Notes: generated from the sequence alone by a model not told the origin. 36,546 nucleotides of DNA from Rhizobiales bacterium 65-9 (GCA_001899525.1 MKVY01000038.1:493127-529672), one strand, 5' to 3'. Positions 10,194 to 19,968 are shown, counted from the stretch's first letter. Translations and numbers: made by a program.

Positions 10194-10529
10194 TCAGACG
10201 GAAAAGCTGGTTCCGCAGCCGCAGGAGGACGTCGCGTTGGGATTCTGGATCTTGAACGACTGGCCGATCAGGTCATCGACAAAATCGAGCACCGCCCCTT
10301 CCATGAAGGGGAGGGAGACGGAATCGATCAGCACCACGGCGCCGTCCTTCTCCAGCACCAGATCGTCGCCCTGCCGCTCCCGATCGAAGGAAAAACCGTA
10401 TTGGAAGCCGGAGCAGCCGCCGCCGTTCACGCTGACGCGCAACATCGAGCCGGGCGGCTCGCCGTCCAGCACCTTGCGTATCCGCTTCGCGGCGCGTTCG
10501 GTCATCATGACGTTGGGTTCTGTGGTCAT
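10194..10529 (-). CDS. erpA: Iron-sulfur cluster insertion protein of the ErpA/IscA (HesB) type
   Basis: This A-type carrier binds an iron-sulfur cluster and delivers it to apo-proteins. The 111-residue product has the three conserved cysteines: C39 in GGGCSGFQYGF, and C103 and C105 in the C-terminal SSCGCGTSFSV. The start at 10529 is preceded by GGAG, and the longer upstream frame is not supported by family length. The N-terminus MTTEPNVMMTERAAKRI matches A-type carriers. In alphaproteobacteria this gene commonly sits head to head with dgt, as here, with 92 bases between starts. No Suf or Isc genes are in the window. Choosing ErpA over IscA or SufA rests on this neighbourhood and is less sure than the family. 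Confidence 0.9.
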   Translation of the reverse strand: MTTEPNVMMTERAAKRIRKVLDGEPPGSMLRVSVNGGGCSGFQYGFSFDRERQGDDLVLEKDGAVVLIDSVSLPFMEGAVLDFVDDLIGQSFKIQNPNATSSCGCGTSFSV

Positions 10530-10621
10530 CGTCGTCTCCGGCTCGCCGGATCGGATCCGCTTGCCTTCGTCAGCGATAGAGGTAATCGCGGCTGACCGAC
10601 CTCGCAACCTTCGGAGGCGTC

Positions 10622-11839
10622 GTGGCGTTGACAGGGACCGGGCAGGGGCCAAGCCGGGCGATCTACGCCGTCGATCCCGCGGCGAGCCGGGGCCGGCTGA
10701 TCCCGGAGCCGCCGTCGCCGACGCGCACGCCCTTCCAGCGCGACCGCGACCGCATCATCCACTCGACGGCCTTCCGGCGGCTGGCGCACAAGACCCAGGT
10801 GTTCGTCCACCATGAGGGCGACCATTTCCGCACCCGGCTGACCCACACCATCGAGGTGGCGCAGATCGCCCGCGCGCTGGCGCGCACGCTCCGGCTCGAC
10901 GAAGACCTCGCCGAGGCGATCGCGCTCGCTCACGATCTTGGCCATACGCCTTTCGGCCATACCGGTGAGGACGCGCTGGACGCCCGCATGGCGGCGTTCG
11001 GCGGCTTCGACCACAACGCCCAGGCGCTCCGCATCGTCACCCGCCTCGAGGGACGCTATGCGGCCTTCGATGGCCTCAACCTGTCCTGGGAGACGCTGGA
11101 AGGCCTCGTGAAGCACAACGGGCCGTTGCTGGCCGCCGATGGCGCGCCGGCGGAGCGCTTCAGAAAGCGCGGCGTGCCGCTGGCCGTTCTTGAGTTCAAC
11201 GAACGCTACGATCTGGGACTGACGCAATATGCGAGCCTCGAAGCGCAACTCGCGGCGCTGGCCGATGACATCGCCTACAACGCCCACGACATCGACGACG
11301 GGCTGCGAGCCGGACTGTTCGATCTTGGCGACCTTCGCGGCGCGCCTTTTCTCGACGGGCTTCTGTCGGACATCGCCGCGCTTCATCCCGGGCTCGACCG
11401 CTCCCGGACGATCCACGAGCTGGGTCGCCGCGTCATTACGAGAATGGTCGAGGATCTGGGAGCCGAAACCGCGCGCCGCGCCGCGGAGTTGGCGCCGTCC
11501 AGCGCCGACGACGTCCGCAACGCCGGGAAGCCGATCGCCAGCTTTTCCGCGCCCATGACGGAAGCGGAAGCCTCGCTCAAGAAATTTCTCTACGCCGCCA
11601 TGTATCGCCATCCCAATGTGATGCGGATCCGGCGCGACGCGGACAGGGTGGTGGCGGACCTCTTCGATCGCTTCATGGCCGAACCCGGCCTGATGCCAGG
11701 CGACTGGAGCGCCGGCGTCGAGGCGATGGGCGAGGCGAGGAGAGCGCGGCGGGTCTGCGACTATATCGCGGGAATGACCGATCGGTATGCGCTCAACGAG
11801 CATCGCCGGCTGTTTGACGATACTCCCGATCTGCGTTAG
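10622..11839 (+). CDS. dgt: Deoxyguanosinetriphosphate triphosphohydrolase-like protein
   Basis: This HD-domain hydrolase of the dNTP triphosphohydrolase family is expected to split dNTPs into nucleoside and triphosphate and so influence the nucleotide pool. It starts with GTG, supported by GGAGG at 10613-10617 four bases upstream. The HD metal ligands are H75 ([14 protein letters not shown]), H104-D105 ([11 protein letters not shown]) and D215/D216 ([14 protein letters not shown]). The N-terminal motif [14 protein letters not shown] and the segment [11 protein letters not shown] are characteristic of the type 2 subfamily. The 405-residue length is normal. It is divergent from erpA and 40 bases upstream of argS on the same strand, an arrangement that is widespread in the order. 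Confidence 0.95.
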   Translation: MALTGTGQGPSRAIYAVDPAASRGRLIPEPPSPTRTPFQRDRDRIIHSTAFRRLAHKTQVFVHHEGDHFRTRLTHTIEVAQIARALARTLRLDEDLAEAIALAHDLGHTPFGHTGEDALDARMAAFGGFDHNAQALRIVTRLEGRYAAFDGLNLSWETLEGLVKHNGPLLAADGAPAERFRKRGVPLAVLEFNERYDLGLTQYASLEAQLAALADDIAYNAHDIDDGLRAGLFDLGDLRGAPFLDGLLSDIAALHPGLDRSRTIHELGRRVITRMVEDLGAETARRAAELAPSSADDVRNAGKPIASFSAPMTEAEASLKKFLYAAMYRHPNVMRIRRDADRVVADLFDRFMAEPGLMPGDWSAGVEAMGEARRARRVCDYIAGMTDRYALNEHRRLFDDTPDLR

Positions 11840-11879
11840 CGCGCGGCCCTCATCCAGAGCCGCGGCGATTGACCATCGA

Positions 11880-13596
11880 ATGAATATTTTCGGCATCGTG
11901 CAGGACAAGCTTGCCGCGGCGCTGCAGCGTCTGGCGGACAGCGGAGCGCTGCCGGCGGGGCTCGCTTTCGACCGCGTCACGGTCGAGCCGCCGCGCGACC
12001 CGCTGCATGGCGACGTCGCCACCAATGCGGCCATGGTGTTCGCGAAGGCCGCCGGCGGCGCGCCGCGCGCGCTCGCGGAAAAGATCGCGGCCGAGCTGAA
12101 GAGCGATCCGGCGATCGCGGGGATCACGATCGCGGGTCCGGGCTTCATCAATCTCGCCCTGCAGCCGGCCATCTTTCACGAGGTGCTGCGAGCCGCCCTG
12201 AAGGAGCCGGCCCGGTTCGGCCGCGGCCCCGGGCGGGGAACGGCGCCGGTCAATGTCGAATATGTCTCCGCCAATCCGACCGGCCCGATGCATGTCGGCC
12301 ACGGGCGCGGCGCTGTTTTCGGGGACGCCCTCGCGAACCTGATTATTTTTTCAGGACAGCCGGTTACGCGGGAATATTATATCAACGACGCCGGCGCGCA
12401 GGTCGATGTTCTCGCGCGCTCCGCGTTCCTGCGCTACCGCGAGGCGCTCGGCGAGGACATCGGCGCCGTGCCGGAAGGGCTTTATCCCGGCGACTACCTC
12501 AAGCCTGTTGGCGCGGCGCTGGCCGCAGCTCACGGCGCGGCCCTGCGCGACGTCCCCGAAAAGGAATGGCTGCCGATCGTGCGCGATTTCGCGATCGCCG
12601 CGATGATGGACCTGATCCGCGCCGATCTCGCCGCGATCGGCGTTCGCCATGACGTGTTTTTCTCGGAGCGTTCGCTGACCGTGCGCGAGCCCGGAAAGAA
12701 CGTCGATGAGGTGCGCGCGACGATTGAGGATCTGCGCGCCAAGGGCCTGATCTATGAGGGCAGGTTGCCGCCGCCCAAGGGCGCGCCGGTGGACGACTGG
12801 GAGGATCGCGAGCAGACCCTGTTCCGGGCGACGGAGTTCGGCGACGACGTGGACCGGCCGCTCCTCAAGTCCGATGGCGGCTACACCTACTTCGCGTCCG
12901 ACATCGCCTATCACCGCTCGAAATTCCTGCGCGGCCACAGGGCGCAGATCGACGTGTGGGGCGCCGATCACGGCGGTTACGTCAAGCGCATGCAGGCCGC
13001 GGTGAAGGCAATCACGGACGGGCAGGCCGAACTCGACGTGAAGCTCTGCCAGCTCGTCAAGCTGATGCGGAATGGCGAGCCGGTGAAAATGTCCAAGCGG
13101 GCCGGCGTTCATGATGCTGTTTCGCAAGAATGACGCGACGCTTGAATTCGACCTTGCGAAGGTCATTGAACAGTCAAAAGAAAATCCGGTGTTCTACGTG
13201 CAGTACGCCCATGCGCGCTGCTGCTCGGTCTTCAAGCAGGCGGCGGCCGCTTTTCCGCAGGACGACGTCGAGCAAAGTCTCGCAGCGGCTGCGCTCGAGC
13301 GGTTGTCGGACGAAGGGGAGAGCGAGCTTCTGAAGCGGATCGCGCAATATCCCCGTCTGATCGACCAGGCCGCCGCGGCGCACGAACCCCATCGCGTTGC
13401 GTTCTATCTCTATGATCTTGCAAGCCTCTTTCACGCTCTTTGGAACAAAGGAAAAGATTCTCCGCATTTGCGTTTCGTTAATCAAGACGATCGAGAGTCG
13501 ACTTGGGCTCGGCTCGCGCTGGTTCGCGTTGTCCGTGACGTGCTTGCGTCTGGATTGGCGATCCTTGGAGTCGCAGCGCCAGAGGAAATGCGCTAG
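11880..13596 (+). pseudogene. argS: Arginyl-tRNA synthetase, frameshifted by an internal deletion
   Basis: This gene should charge tRNA-Arg and is normally essential. The first frame (11880-13133, 417 residues) has the N-terminal additional domain, the HIGH-type motif MHVGHGRG near residue 137 and the KMSKS-type motif KMSKRAG at residues 403-409. Right after this the frame runs into VHDAVSQE and a stop. The next base opens the correct frame again at [15 protein letters not shown], which continues as a normal C-terminal anticodon-binding (DALR) domain to 13596. Relatives carry about 18 residues here (FVTLRDVVDEVGRD-like), so about 53 bases appear to be missing at 13106/13107. Options are an assembly or sequencing error, a dead copy with another argS elsewhere, or a gene working as two pieces. 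Both halves are otherwise well conserved, which argues against an old pseudogene. Confidence 0.85.
13111..13596 (+). CDS. C-terminal fragment of arginyl-tRNA synthetase (anticodon-binding domain)
   Basis: These 161 residues, if started at the ATG at 13111, are the DALR-type anticodon-binding domain. [20 protein letters not shown] is near the start, and the family tail [16 protein letters not shown] and [14 protein letters not shown] ends it. The ATG lies inside the last codons of the first piece (stop at 13131-13133), an overlap that could permit reinitiation. The preceding bases hold only a weak GCGGG ribosome-binding match, so independent translation is uncertain. The region around 13430-13520 is somewhat lower in GC than the rest. 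Confidence 0.55.
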   Translation: MMLFRKNDATLEFDLAKVIEQSKENPVFYVQYAHARCCSVFKQAAAAFPQDDVEQSLAAAALERLSDEGESELLKRIAQYPRLIDQAAAAHEPHRVAFYLYDLASLFHALWNKGKDSPHLRFVNQDDRESTWARLALVRVVRDVLASGLAILGVAAPEEMR

Positions 13597-13692
13597 CGTC
13601 CCTGAACGGAGACTCGGCGTCATGGCGAGCAGTTTTTCGATCGTCGGACAAGGAGGTTCGGCGGCCGTTGGTCGAGGGGACCTCCAAAGGCC

Positions 13693-15621
13693 ATGAGCAG
13701 CAACAATCCAAGGCCGAACCGCGGACTCAATCTCGATGAGATCGAGAAACACATCCGCGAGGCGTCGGCGCTTCCTTCCGCAGGCGCCGCGGCTCCCGAG
13801 GACCCGCTCGCGGAACTCGCGAGAATCGTCAGCGGCGGGCCGGTGACGCGCCGCGACACCCGGCTCGATCTGTCGCGCAACGAAACCCGGCGCCGCGAAC
13901 CCTCCTTCGCGCCCGAGGCGGCTCCGCCCGCGACGCCAAGCGATTTGACGGCTCGCCGCGCATCCTCCGCGCCGGCTGATCCGCCCGCGTCGCGGTTGGC
14001 GCGGTCGCCTGACCCCGATCTCTCCTACCAGGCCGAGGCGCCGCGATCCCCGCGCAGCCAGTTCTCGACGATCGAAGACGACATCAACCGGCTGCTCCAG
14101 AACAGTCCGCCGCCTGTCCCGGCTCAGCCGCCCCGCGTGGACCCCCCCCGGCGGCCGGACGATCTTGAGACGGCGATGCGATCGCTGGACAATCTTCTGC
14201 GCGCCAAGCAATCGCCCGCGCGCGATGCAAAGCCGCCCGCATTCGAGGAATGGATGCTGCGGCCCTCCGAGACGGAGCTGCAACCCGCCGAGCATGCGGC
14301 TCCGGAGCCGCCCTCGGGGCACGCCGTCGCCATCGGCCATGACGCCTATATGGGCGACCCACCGCCTGAAGAAGGCGCTGATGCGGCTTGGGCCGCTGAG
14401 CCGGAGCCGGAGCCGGAATTCTCCGCGGCCGAAAGCGAAACGCCGTCGCGCAGCCGGCGCCCGCTGTTCATCGTGGCGGCCGTTCTCGGCGTCGCGGCGA
14501 TCGGCGTCGGCGGCGCCTTGTCCATGCGCGGCGGACACAGCGAAAGGCAGGCCGGCGGCCAGCCGCCGATCATCGTTGCTGACAAGGGACCTGCGAAAGT
14601 CGTTCCGGAAAATCCCGGCGGCCTGGTGATTCCCGACCAGAATCGTCAAATTCTCGAACGGTCGCCCGCCGAGCCTCCGCGGCCGGCGAAGGTGGTCAAC
14701 AGCGAGGAGCAGCCTATCGACCTCAAGGAGGCTGTTCGCCGCGAAGCGGCTGCGAAATCGAACGCCTCGACGCCCGTCGCGCCGCTCCCGCCGGCGCCGG
14801 CTATCGGAACGGCCCCGGCCTCGGCGTCCGGCTCCCAGGCCGTCGCTCCGGCGGCGCCGTCATTCTCCGACGCGGCCGTCGCGCCGGCGCCTGACGCCCA
14901 GGGTGGAAGCCTTGAACCCCGGCGGGTGAGAACGGTCGCCATCAAGCCGCCGGAGCCGGGCTCGCCGACGATCGAACCGGTCGAGCCGCTCCCCCAGCCG
15001 AAACCGGCTGCGCCGCAGGCTGCGGTTCCGCCTCCGCAGCCATCGCCGACTGCAACCCTCGCGCCGGCGCCCGCGGTGACCGCATCGACACCGCGTCCGC
15101 CGCCGCAGACCGTTGTCGAGGCGGCTGAAGCTCCGCTCCCGCCAAAGCCCAAGGTGCAGGGCTCCATCGGCGCGGCGCGTGAAGCGGCGAGACAGCCGCA
15201 GAAGCCGGCTGCGCGCGGCAATGACGACGTGACGGCCAGCACGGGGGCCGGCCCCCTTCAGATAACGCCGCCCCAGGCTCGCGCGGCTCCGGCCGGCCGG
15301 CCGCCTCAGCGCGTGGCGGCGGTCGAGCCGTCGCCGCCTCCGGCGACGCCGATCCCGACCTCCGAGAACCGCCCGTCCGGCGGCGGCTTCGTGATTCAGC
15401 TTTCATCGGAAGGGAGCGAGGCGAGCGCGCAAGCCGTCATTCGCCGGTTGCAGTCGCGCTTTTCCGAACTCGGTCCCTATGCTTCGAGCGTTCAGAAGCG
15501 CGAGGTTCGGGGCGCCATGCGCTATCGCGTCCGCTTCGGAGCCATGTCCCGCGAGACTGCGGGCGCGCTGTGCGCGAGCCTGAAGAGCAAAGGCCAGGAT
15601 TGCATCCTGCAGCCCAACTGA
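13693..15621 (+). CDS. SPOR domain-containing, single-pass membrane protein
   Basis: This is a predicted bitopic inner-membrane protein with a periplasmic SPOR domain, a fold that binds denuded septal peptidoglycan. Of 642 residues, about 1-256 are cytoplasmic, low in complexity and rich in Pro, Arg and acidic residues. The membrane segment is about residues 257-278 (PLFIVAAVLGVAAIGVGGAL). A long Pro/Ala-rich periplasmic linker follows, and the SPOR domain is about residues 564-642, from GGFVIQLSSEGSEASAQ to DCILQPN, with the typical RYRVRFGAMSRE. AAAGG precedes the ATG. It sits between argS and nagZ, a conserved position in the order that suggests a cell-wall or division role. An inverted repeat GGAGGT/ACCTCC (13652-13685) lies in its leader. 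Confidence 0.88.
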   Translation: MSSNNPRPNRGLNLDEIEKHIREASALPSAGAAAPEDPLAELARIVSGGPVTRRDTRLDLSRNETRRREPSFAPEAAPPATPSDLTARRASSAPADPPASRLARSPDPDLSYQAEAPRSPRSQFSTIEDDINRLLQNSPPPVPAQPPRVDPPRRPDDLETAMRSLDNLLRAKQSPARDAKPPAFEEWMLRPSETELQPAEHAAPEPPSGHAVAIGHDAYMGDPPPEEGADAAWAAEPEPEPEFSAAESETPSRSRRPLFIVAAVLGVAAIGVGGALSMRGGHSERQAGGQPPIIVADKGPAKVVPENPGGLVIPDQNRQILERSPAEPPRPAKVVNSEEQPIDLKEAVRREAAAKSNASTPVAPLPPAPAIGTAPASASGSQAVAPAAPSFSDAAVAPAPDAQGGSLEPRRVRTVAIKPPEPGSPTIEPVEPLPQPKPAAPQAAVPPPQPSPTATLAPAPAVTASTPRPPPQTVVEAAEAPLPPKPKVQGSIGAAREAARQPQKPAARGNDDVTASTGAGPLQITPPQARAAPAGRPPQRVAAVEPSPPPATPIPTSENRPSGGGFVIQLSSEGSEASAQAVIRRLQSRFSELGPYASSVQKREVRGAMRYRVRFGAMSRETAGALCASLKSKGQDCILQPN

Positions 15622-15640
15622 GCCTGGCTGGACGCATTCA

Positions 15641-16660
15641 ATGGCTGTGAGCGCCCTGATCGTAGGCTGCGCGGGAAGCGCGTTGACGCGCGCCGAGATC
15701 GATTTCCTGCGCGAGGCCGACCCGTGGGGCATGATCCTCTTCAAACGGAACGTTGAAGACCCGACGCAGCTCAAACGTCTCACGGATTCGTTTCGGAATG
15801 CGGTGGGGCGCATGGACGCTCCGGTTCTGATCGACCAGGAGGGCGGCCGCGTCCAGCGTCTCGGTCCGCCGCACTGGCGCAAATATCCGCCGGGGAGCGT
15901 CTATGGCCGTCTTCGCGCCAGTGACCCGCTGATCGGCAGGGAGCTCGCGCGTCTCGGCGCGCGCCTGATGGCTCATGATTTGATTTCTGTCGGCGTTACA
16001 GTCGATTGCCTGCCGGTTCTTGATATTCCGCAGAAGGGCGCTCATGACGTGATCGGCGATCGCGCGTATGGCGCGGACGCGGAGTCGGTCGCGGTCCTCG
16101 GTCGCGCGGCCGCCGAAGGGCTGCTCGCCGGCGGGGTTCTGCCGGTCATCAAGCATATTCCCGGCCACGGGCGCGCCGGCGCAGACAGTCACGAAGCCCT
16201 GCCGGTGGTCGATGCTCCGCTGAGCCGTCTCGACGCCGAGGATTTCGCGCCCTTTCGCGTGCTGTCCGACATGCCGCTCGCGATGACGGCGCACGTCGTC
16301 TATACGGCCATCGACCCGAAAGCGCCTGCGACGACCTCGAAAAAGGTCATGCGCGGCGTGGTGCGCGGCCTCATCGGCTATGACGGGCTGGTGATGAGCG
16401 ACGACCTCTCGATGAAGGCGCTCTCCGGTTCCTTCTCCGAGCGCGCCGCGTCGGCCATCAAGGCGGGATGCGATGTCGTCCTTCATTGCAACGGCGATAT
16501 GGCGGAGATGAAGGCGATCGCCTCGGCGACCCCGCCGCTGGCGGGAACAGCCAGACGGCGCGCGACGGCCGCGCTCGCCCGCATCAGGCATGCGCCGGAG
16601 CCGCTGGATGTTGTGGAAGGCCGGGCCAGATTTGAAGCAGCGCTTGCGACGCTGACCTGA
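15641..16660 (+). CDS. nagZ: Beta-N-acetylhexosaminidase
   Basis: This glycoside hydrolase family 3 enzyme removes N-acetylglucosamine from anhydro-muropeptides in the cytoplasm during peptidoglycan recycling; its product can signal to beta-lactamase regulators. It is 339 residues long, the compact single-domain size usual for NagZ. The N-terminal DQEGGRVQRL motif binds sugar. The NagZ-specific loop KHIPGHGRAGADSHEALP, which supplies the His/Asp acid-base pair, lies at about residues 170-187. The nucleophile aspartate is in MSDDLSMKAL near residue 253. It starts 19 bases after the SPOR gene, and scpA follows 42 bases later, so these are probably one transcript. Confidence 0.95.
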   Translation: MAVSALIVGCAGSALTRAEIDFLREADPWGMILFKRNVEDPTQLKRLTDSFRNAVGRMDAPVLIDQEGGRVQRLGPPHWRKYPPGSVYGRLRASDPLIGRELARLGARLMAHDLISVGVTVDCLPVLDIPQKGAHDVIGDRAYGADAESVAVLGRAAAEGLLAGGVLPVIKHIPGHGRAGADSHEALPVVDAPLSRLDAEDFAPFRVLSDMPLAMTAHVVYTAIDPKAPATTSKKVMRGVVRGLIGYDGLVMSDDLSMKALSGSFSERAASAIKAGCDVVLHCNGDMAEMKAIASATPPLAGTARRRATAALARIRHAPEPLDVVEGRARFEAALATLT

Positions 16661-16702
16661 CGGACGCAGATTCCGCCCGTAACAGGGGCGCGATTCGCCG
16701 GA

Positions 16703-17521
16703 ATGGCCAACGAGTTTATCGATCCGGATATGTTCGAGTCGGACCGCGGGGACACAGAACCCGCGCTGATCGTCGACGTCGACGGATTCGAGGGGCCGCT
16801 CGACGTGCTGCTGGAGCTGGCGCGCCGGCAGAAGGTGGACATCGCCAAGATTTCCATTCTGGCGCTCGCCGAGCAATATCTCACCTTCATCGAGCAGGCG
16901 CGGCGGATGCGGCTGGAGCTCGCCGCCGACTATCTGGTGATGGCGTCCTGGCTCGCCTACCTCAAATCCCGGCTGTTGCTGCCCGAAAAGCCCGGCGCCG
17001 AGGAGCCGAGCGCCGCCGATCTGGCCGCCGACCTGGCGGCGAAGCTTCGCCGGCTCGAGGCGATGCGCCTTGCCGCCAAGCGGCTGGCGGAGCGCGATCA
17101 GCTCGGAGTGCATGTGTTCGCGCGCGGCATGCCGCAATCCGTGGTGGTGCAGAAGACGACGGAATGGCAGGCGAGCGTCTATGACCTTCTGTCAGCCTAT
17201 GCGCGCCAGCGGCAGAAGACTGCTCTGACATCCGTGTCGATGAAGAAGCGCTTCGTCTGGTCGCTTGTCGAGGCGCGCGAGGCTCTGGAGAAGGTGGTCG
17301 GCCGCGCCCTGGATTGGACGCCTCTCGACGCCTATCTAATCGAATATCTGGTCGAGCCGTCGATGCGGACCACGGTGACGGCGTCAGCCTTCGTCGCGAC
17401 GCTCGAGATGGTTCGCGAAGGCATGCTCGACCTTCGGCAGGACAGGGCGTTCGCGCCGCTGCTGGTTCGGGCGCGGCCGCCATCATCTGGACAAGCTATG
17501 CTGCGGGAGATTGTTGCGTGA
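16703..17521 (+). CDS. scpA: Segregation and condensation protein A
   Basis: This is the kleisin subunit that bridges SMC heads in the bacterial condensin complex and works with ScpB in chromosome organisation and segregation. The 272-residue protein has the signature FEGPLDVLLELARRQKVDIAKI at about residues 29-50, followed by EQYLTFIEQARRMRLELAADYLVMASWLAYLKSR split over residues 56-92, which is the SMC-binding N-terminal helical domain. The C-terminal winged-helix part begins near residue 200. The stop codon overlaps the GTG start of scpB (GTGA, 17518-17521), which implies coupled translation of the two partners. The smc gene itself is not in the window. Confidence 0.95.
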   Translation: MANEFIDPDMFESDRGDTEPALIVDVDGFEGPLDVLLELARRQKVDIAKISILALAEQYLTFIEQARRMRLELAADYLVMASWLAYLKSRLLLPEKPGAEEPSAADLAADLAAKLRRLEAMRLAAKRLAERDQLGVHVFARGMPQSVVVQKTTEWQASVYDLLSAYARQRQKTALTSVSMKKRFVWSLVEAREALEKVVGRALDWTPLDAYLIEYLVEPSMRTTVTASAFVATLEMVREGMLDLRQDRAFAPLLVRARPPSSGQAMLREIVA

Positions 17522-18315
17522 GCGTGCAGAGGGTTTTGCGAACGGTGTCGCCTGAGCTTTTCGATGAAGCGGTGCGCACGGTGGAAGCCCTGCTGTTTGC
17601 TTCCGCCGAGCCGGTCGCGCGCGAATCGCTCATGGAGCGGATTCCGCGGGAGGTCGACATCGACGACGTCCTGCAGACGATCGCCGACTTCTACGCGGGC
17701 AGGGGCGTCAACTTGGTGAAGGTTGGAGGAAGGTGGGCGTTCCGCACGGCCGCCGATCTCGCGACGTTGCTGGTGCGCGAGCAGGCCGAGCAGAAGAAGC
17801 TCTCGCGCGCCGCGATGGAGACGCTGGCGATCCTCGCCTACCATCAGCCGGTCACTCGCGCGGAGATCGAATCGATCCGCGGCGTCTCGACCTCGAAGGG
17901 CACGCTGGACGTGCTGATCGAGACCGGATGGGCGCGGATGCGGGGCCGCCGGCGCGCACCCGGCCGGCCTGTCACATACGGTACGACGCAGGCGTTTCTC
18001 GAGCATTTCGGTCTTGCCGACATCGGCGATCTGCCGGGACTGAGCGAGTTGCGCGGCGCGGGCTTCTTCGACGGGCAACTGCCTGCCGGTTTCGACGTCC
18101 CGGCCCCGACCGACAGTCCGCAGTTGCAGGACGACGAGGATCCGATCGAGGACGAGGAGCCGACGGAGGCGCAGGCTGAACTGCTGGAGGAGGAAACCTC
18201 TCCGCAGGAGGGCGAAGAGGCCGTGAACTCCGAAGCAGCCGAATCGGAAGATGGCGACAGCCAGAATTCCACGCTCGAAGACGGCGCGGACTCCGAGCCC
18301 GGGGATCGGGGCTGA
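17518..18315 (+). CDS. scpB: Segregation and condensation protein B
   Basis: ScpB is the winged-helix dimer that binds the ScpA kleisin in the SMC complex. I place the start at the GTG at 17518, which overlaps the scpA stop. An ATG 204 bases upstream is in frame but lies wholly inside scpA. The product is 265 residues. Winged-helix domain 1 begins at ELFDEAVRTVEALLFAS, and domain 2 includes AAMETLAILAYHQPVTRAEIE with VSTSKGTLDVLIETGW. After the conserved FGLADIGDLPGL the protein ends in an acidic, low-complexity tail of about 70 residues (DDEDPIEDEEPTEAQAE and on), which is common in alphaproteobacterial ScpB. In many relatives tatABC follows; here it is replaced by holC. Confidence 0.93.
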   Translation: MSVQRVLRTVSPELFDEAVRTVEALLFASAEPVARESLMERIPREVDIDDVLQTIADFYAGRGVNLVKVGGRWAFRTAADLATLLVREQAEQKKLSRAAMETLAILAYHQPVTRAEIESIRGVSTSKGTLDVLIETGWARMRGRRRAPGRPVTYGTTQAFLEHFGLADIGDLPGLSELRGAGFFDGQLPAGFDVPAPTDSPQLQDDEDPIEDEEPTEAQAELLEEETSPQEGEEAVNSEAAESEDGDSQNSTLEDGADSEPGDRG

Positions 18316-18346
18316 TCGGCCCGCGTCGGGCGGGCGCGCTGGTCCG

Positions 18347-18799
18347 ATGACGGAGGTTCTGTTCTATCACCTCGAGCGGCAGCCTCTAGAGGCCGTGCTG
18401 CCGAAGCTTCTGGAGCGGAGCCTCGACCGCGGCTGGAAGGTCGTCGTTCAGGCCGTGACGCGCGAGCGCGTCGACGCGCTCGACAGCCTGCTATGGACCT
18501 ATGACGACCAGTCGTTCCTGCCGCACGCCGCGGACAGCGAGAACGATATCGGCGACGAAGCCATCGTCCTGACGACCGGGCCCGGCAATCCCAACGGCGC
18601 AAATGTTCGCTTCCTTATCGAAGGCGCCGGGATTCCCTCCGACATTTCGGCCTATCAGCGGGTGGTCCTGATGTTCGACGGCGGCGACGACGAAGCCGTG
18701 GGCGCGGCGCGGCTCGCCTGGAAAGGGCTTCGGACCGGCGGTCATGACCTCACCTACTGGCAGCAGTCGGACGAGGGGCGCTGGGAGAGGAAAGCGTGA
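18347..18799 (+). CDS. holC: DNA polymerase III chi subunit
   Basis: The chi subunit links the clamp loader to single-strand binding protein at the replication fork. The 150-residue product has the family N-terminus TEVLFYHLERQPLEAVLPKLLE, then GWKVVVQA and the conserved LDSLLWTYDDQSFLPHA. The middle has EAIVLTTGPGNPNGA, and the C-terminal part includes RVVLMFDGGDDEAVGAAR and a final WERKA. The start is the ATG at 18347, 31 bases after scpB; a longer in-frame ORF from 18251 overlaps scpB and is not supported. In many relatives holC follows pepA instead, so its place here marks a change in local gene order. Confidence 0.9.
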   Translation: MTEVLFYHLERQPLEAVLPKLLERSLDRGWKVVVQAVTRERVDALDSLLWTYDDQSFLPHAADSENDIGDEAIVLTTGPGNPNGANVRFLIEGAGIPSDISAYQRVVLMFDGGDDEAVGAARLAWKGLRTGGHDLTYWQQSDEGRWERKA

Positions 18800-18993
18800 G
18801 CGGCGGCGGCAAGGAGGCCCCGAGGCGCCGCGCGCGACTCGTGAACGGCCCTTCGGATCAGCGCCGCATCCCTCGTTTTAGCCATTCGAGCTCTCGCTGA
18901 GCCGATCGTTGCGGGCGCACCCTGGACAGCGGCGGTTGCGACGCCCGCCCGGAAAGCCTACGTGTCGTCGGATGAACCAGAAGAAGGCTGCTC

Positions 18994-19968
18994 ATGGCCG
19001 TCGTCCTTGATCTTCTGAGGGGGCATGATCCCCGGAACGAGACCAAGCCGCGCCATCCGGAAAAGGCCGCCCGGCCGGACGCTCCGGTCCTGCGCAAGCC
19101 GGACTGGATCAGGGTGAAGGCGCCCGGCTCGCCGAAATGGGCCGAGACCCGCGCGATCGTGAAAGAGCACAAGCTCGTGACGGTCTGCGAGGAAGCCGGT
19201 TGCCCGAACATCGGCGAGTGCTGGGAAAAGAAGCACGCCACCTTCATGATCATGGGCGACACCTGCACGCGCGCCTGCGCCTTCTGCAATGTGCGCACGG
19301 GCATGCCGGGGCCGCTCGATGAAGCGGAGCCGGACAAGGTCGCGGACGCCGTCGCCAAACTCGGACTGTCGCATGTGGTGATTACGTCGGTGGACCGCGA
19401 CGATCTGAGGGATGGCGGCGCCGAGCATTTCGCGCGCACGATCCGGGCGATCCGCGCGCGCACGCCGCTGACGACGATCGAAATCCTGACGCCGGATTTT
19501 CTGCGCAAGGAGGGCGCGCTGGAGCGCGTCGTCGAGGCCCGGCCGGACGTGTTCAATCATAACCTGGAATGCGTGCCGTCGCTCTACCTGACCGTTCGTC
19601 CCGGCGCCCGCTATTTCCACTCGATCCGTCTGCTCCAGCGCGTGAAGGAGCTTGACCCGACCATCTTCACCAAATCAGGCATCATGGTCGGGCTGGGCGA
19701 GGAGCGGAACGAGGTTCTTCAGCTGATGGACGACCTGCGCAGCGCCGATGTCGATTTCCTGACGGTCGGCCAGTATCTCGCGCCGTCGCGCAAGCATCAT
19801 CCCGTCGTGCGGTTCGTGACGCCTGACGAGTTCAAGAGCTTTGCGACGATCGCGACGACAAAAGGCTTCCTGCTCGTCTCCTCGACGCCGCTGACGCGAT
19901 CGTCCCATCACGCCGGCGAGGATTTCGCGCGGCTGAAGGAGGCGAGGCTGGCGAAGCTGGGGCGCTGA
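18994..19968 (+). CDS. lipA: Lipoyl synthase
   Basis: This radical-SAM enzyme inserts two sulfur atoms into protein-bound octanoyl groups to form the lipoyl cofactor of pyruvate and 2-oxoglutarate dehydrogenases. The 324-residue protein carries both iron-sulfur clusters. The auxiliary cluster cysteines are C65, C70 and C76 ([12 protein letters not shown]), and the radical-SAM cysteines are C91, C95 and C98 (CTRACAFC). The C-terminal serine ligand lies in [12 protein letters not shown] (S303/S304). GAAGAAGG precedes the ATG. The pyruvate dehydrogenase and lpd genes that often precede lipA are absent from the 194-base upstream gap. The Coq10-type gene follows 67 bases later. Confidence 0.97.
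   Translation: MAVVLDLLRGHDPRNETKPRHPEKAARPDAPVLRKPDWIRVKAPGSPKWAETRAIVKEHKLVTVCEEAGCPNIGECWEKKHATFMIMGDTCTRACAFCNVRTGMPGPLDEAEPDKVADAVAKLGLSHVVITSVDRDDLRDGGAEHFARTIRAIRARTPLTTIEILTPDFLRKEGALERVVEARPDVFNHNLECVPSLYLTVRPGARYFHSIRLLQRVKELDPTIFTKSGIMVGLGEERNEVLQLMDDLRSADVDFLTVGQYLAPSRKHHPVVRFVTPDEFKSFATIATTKGFLLVSSTPLTRSSHHAGEDFARLKEARLAKLGR

Noticed and set aside
10526..12172. A 548-codon minus-strand open frame
   Set aside because: It covers dgt and the start of argS in antisense and shows only shadow-frame composition.
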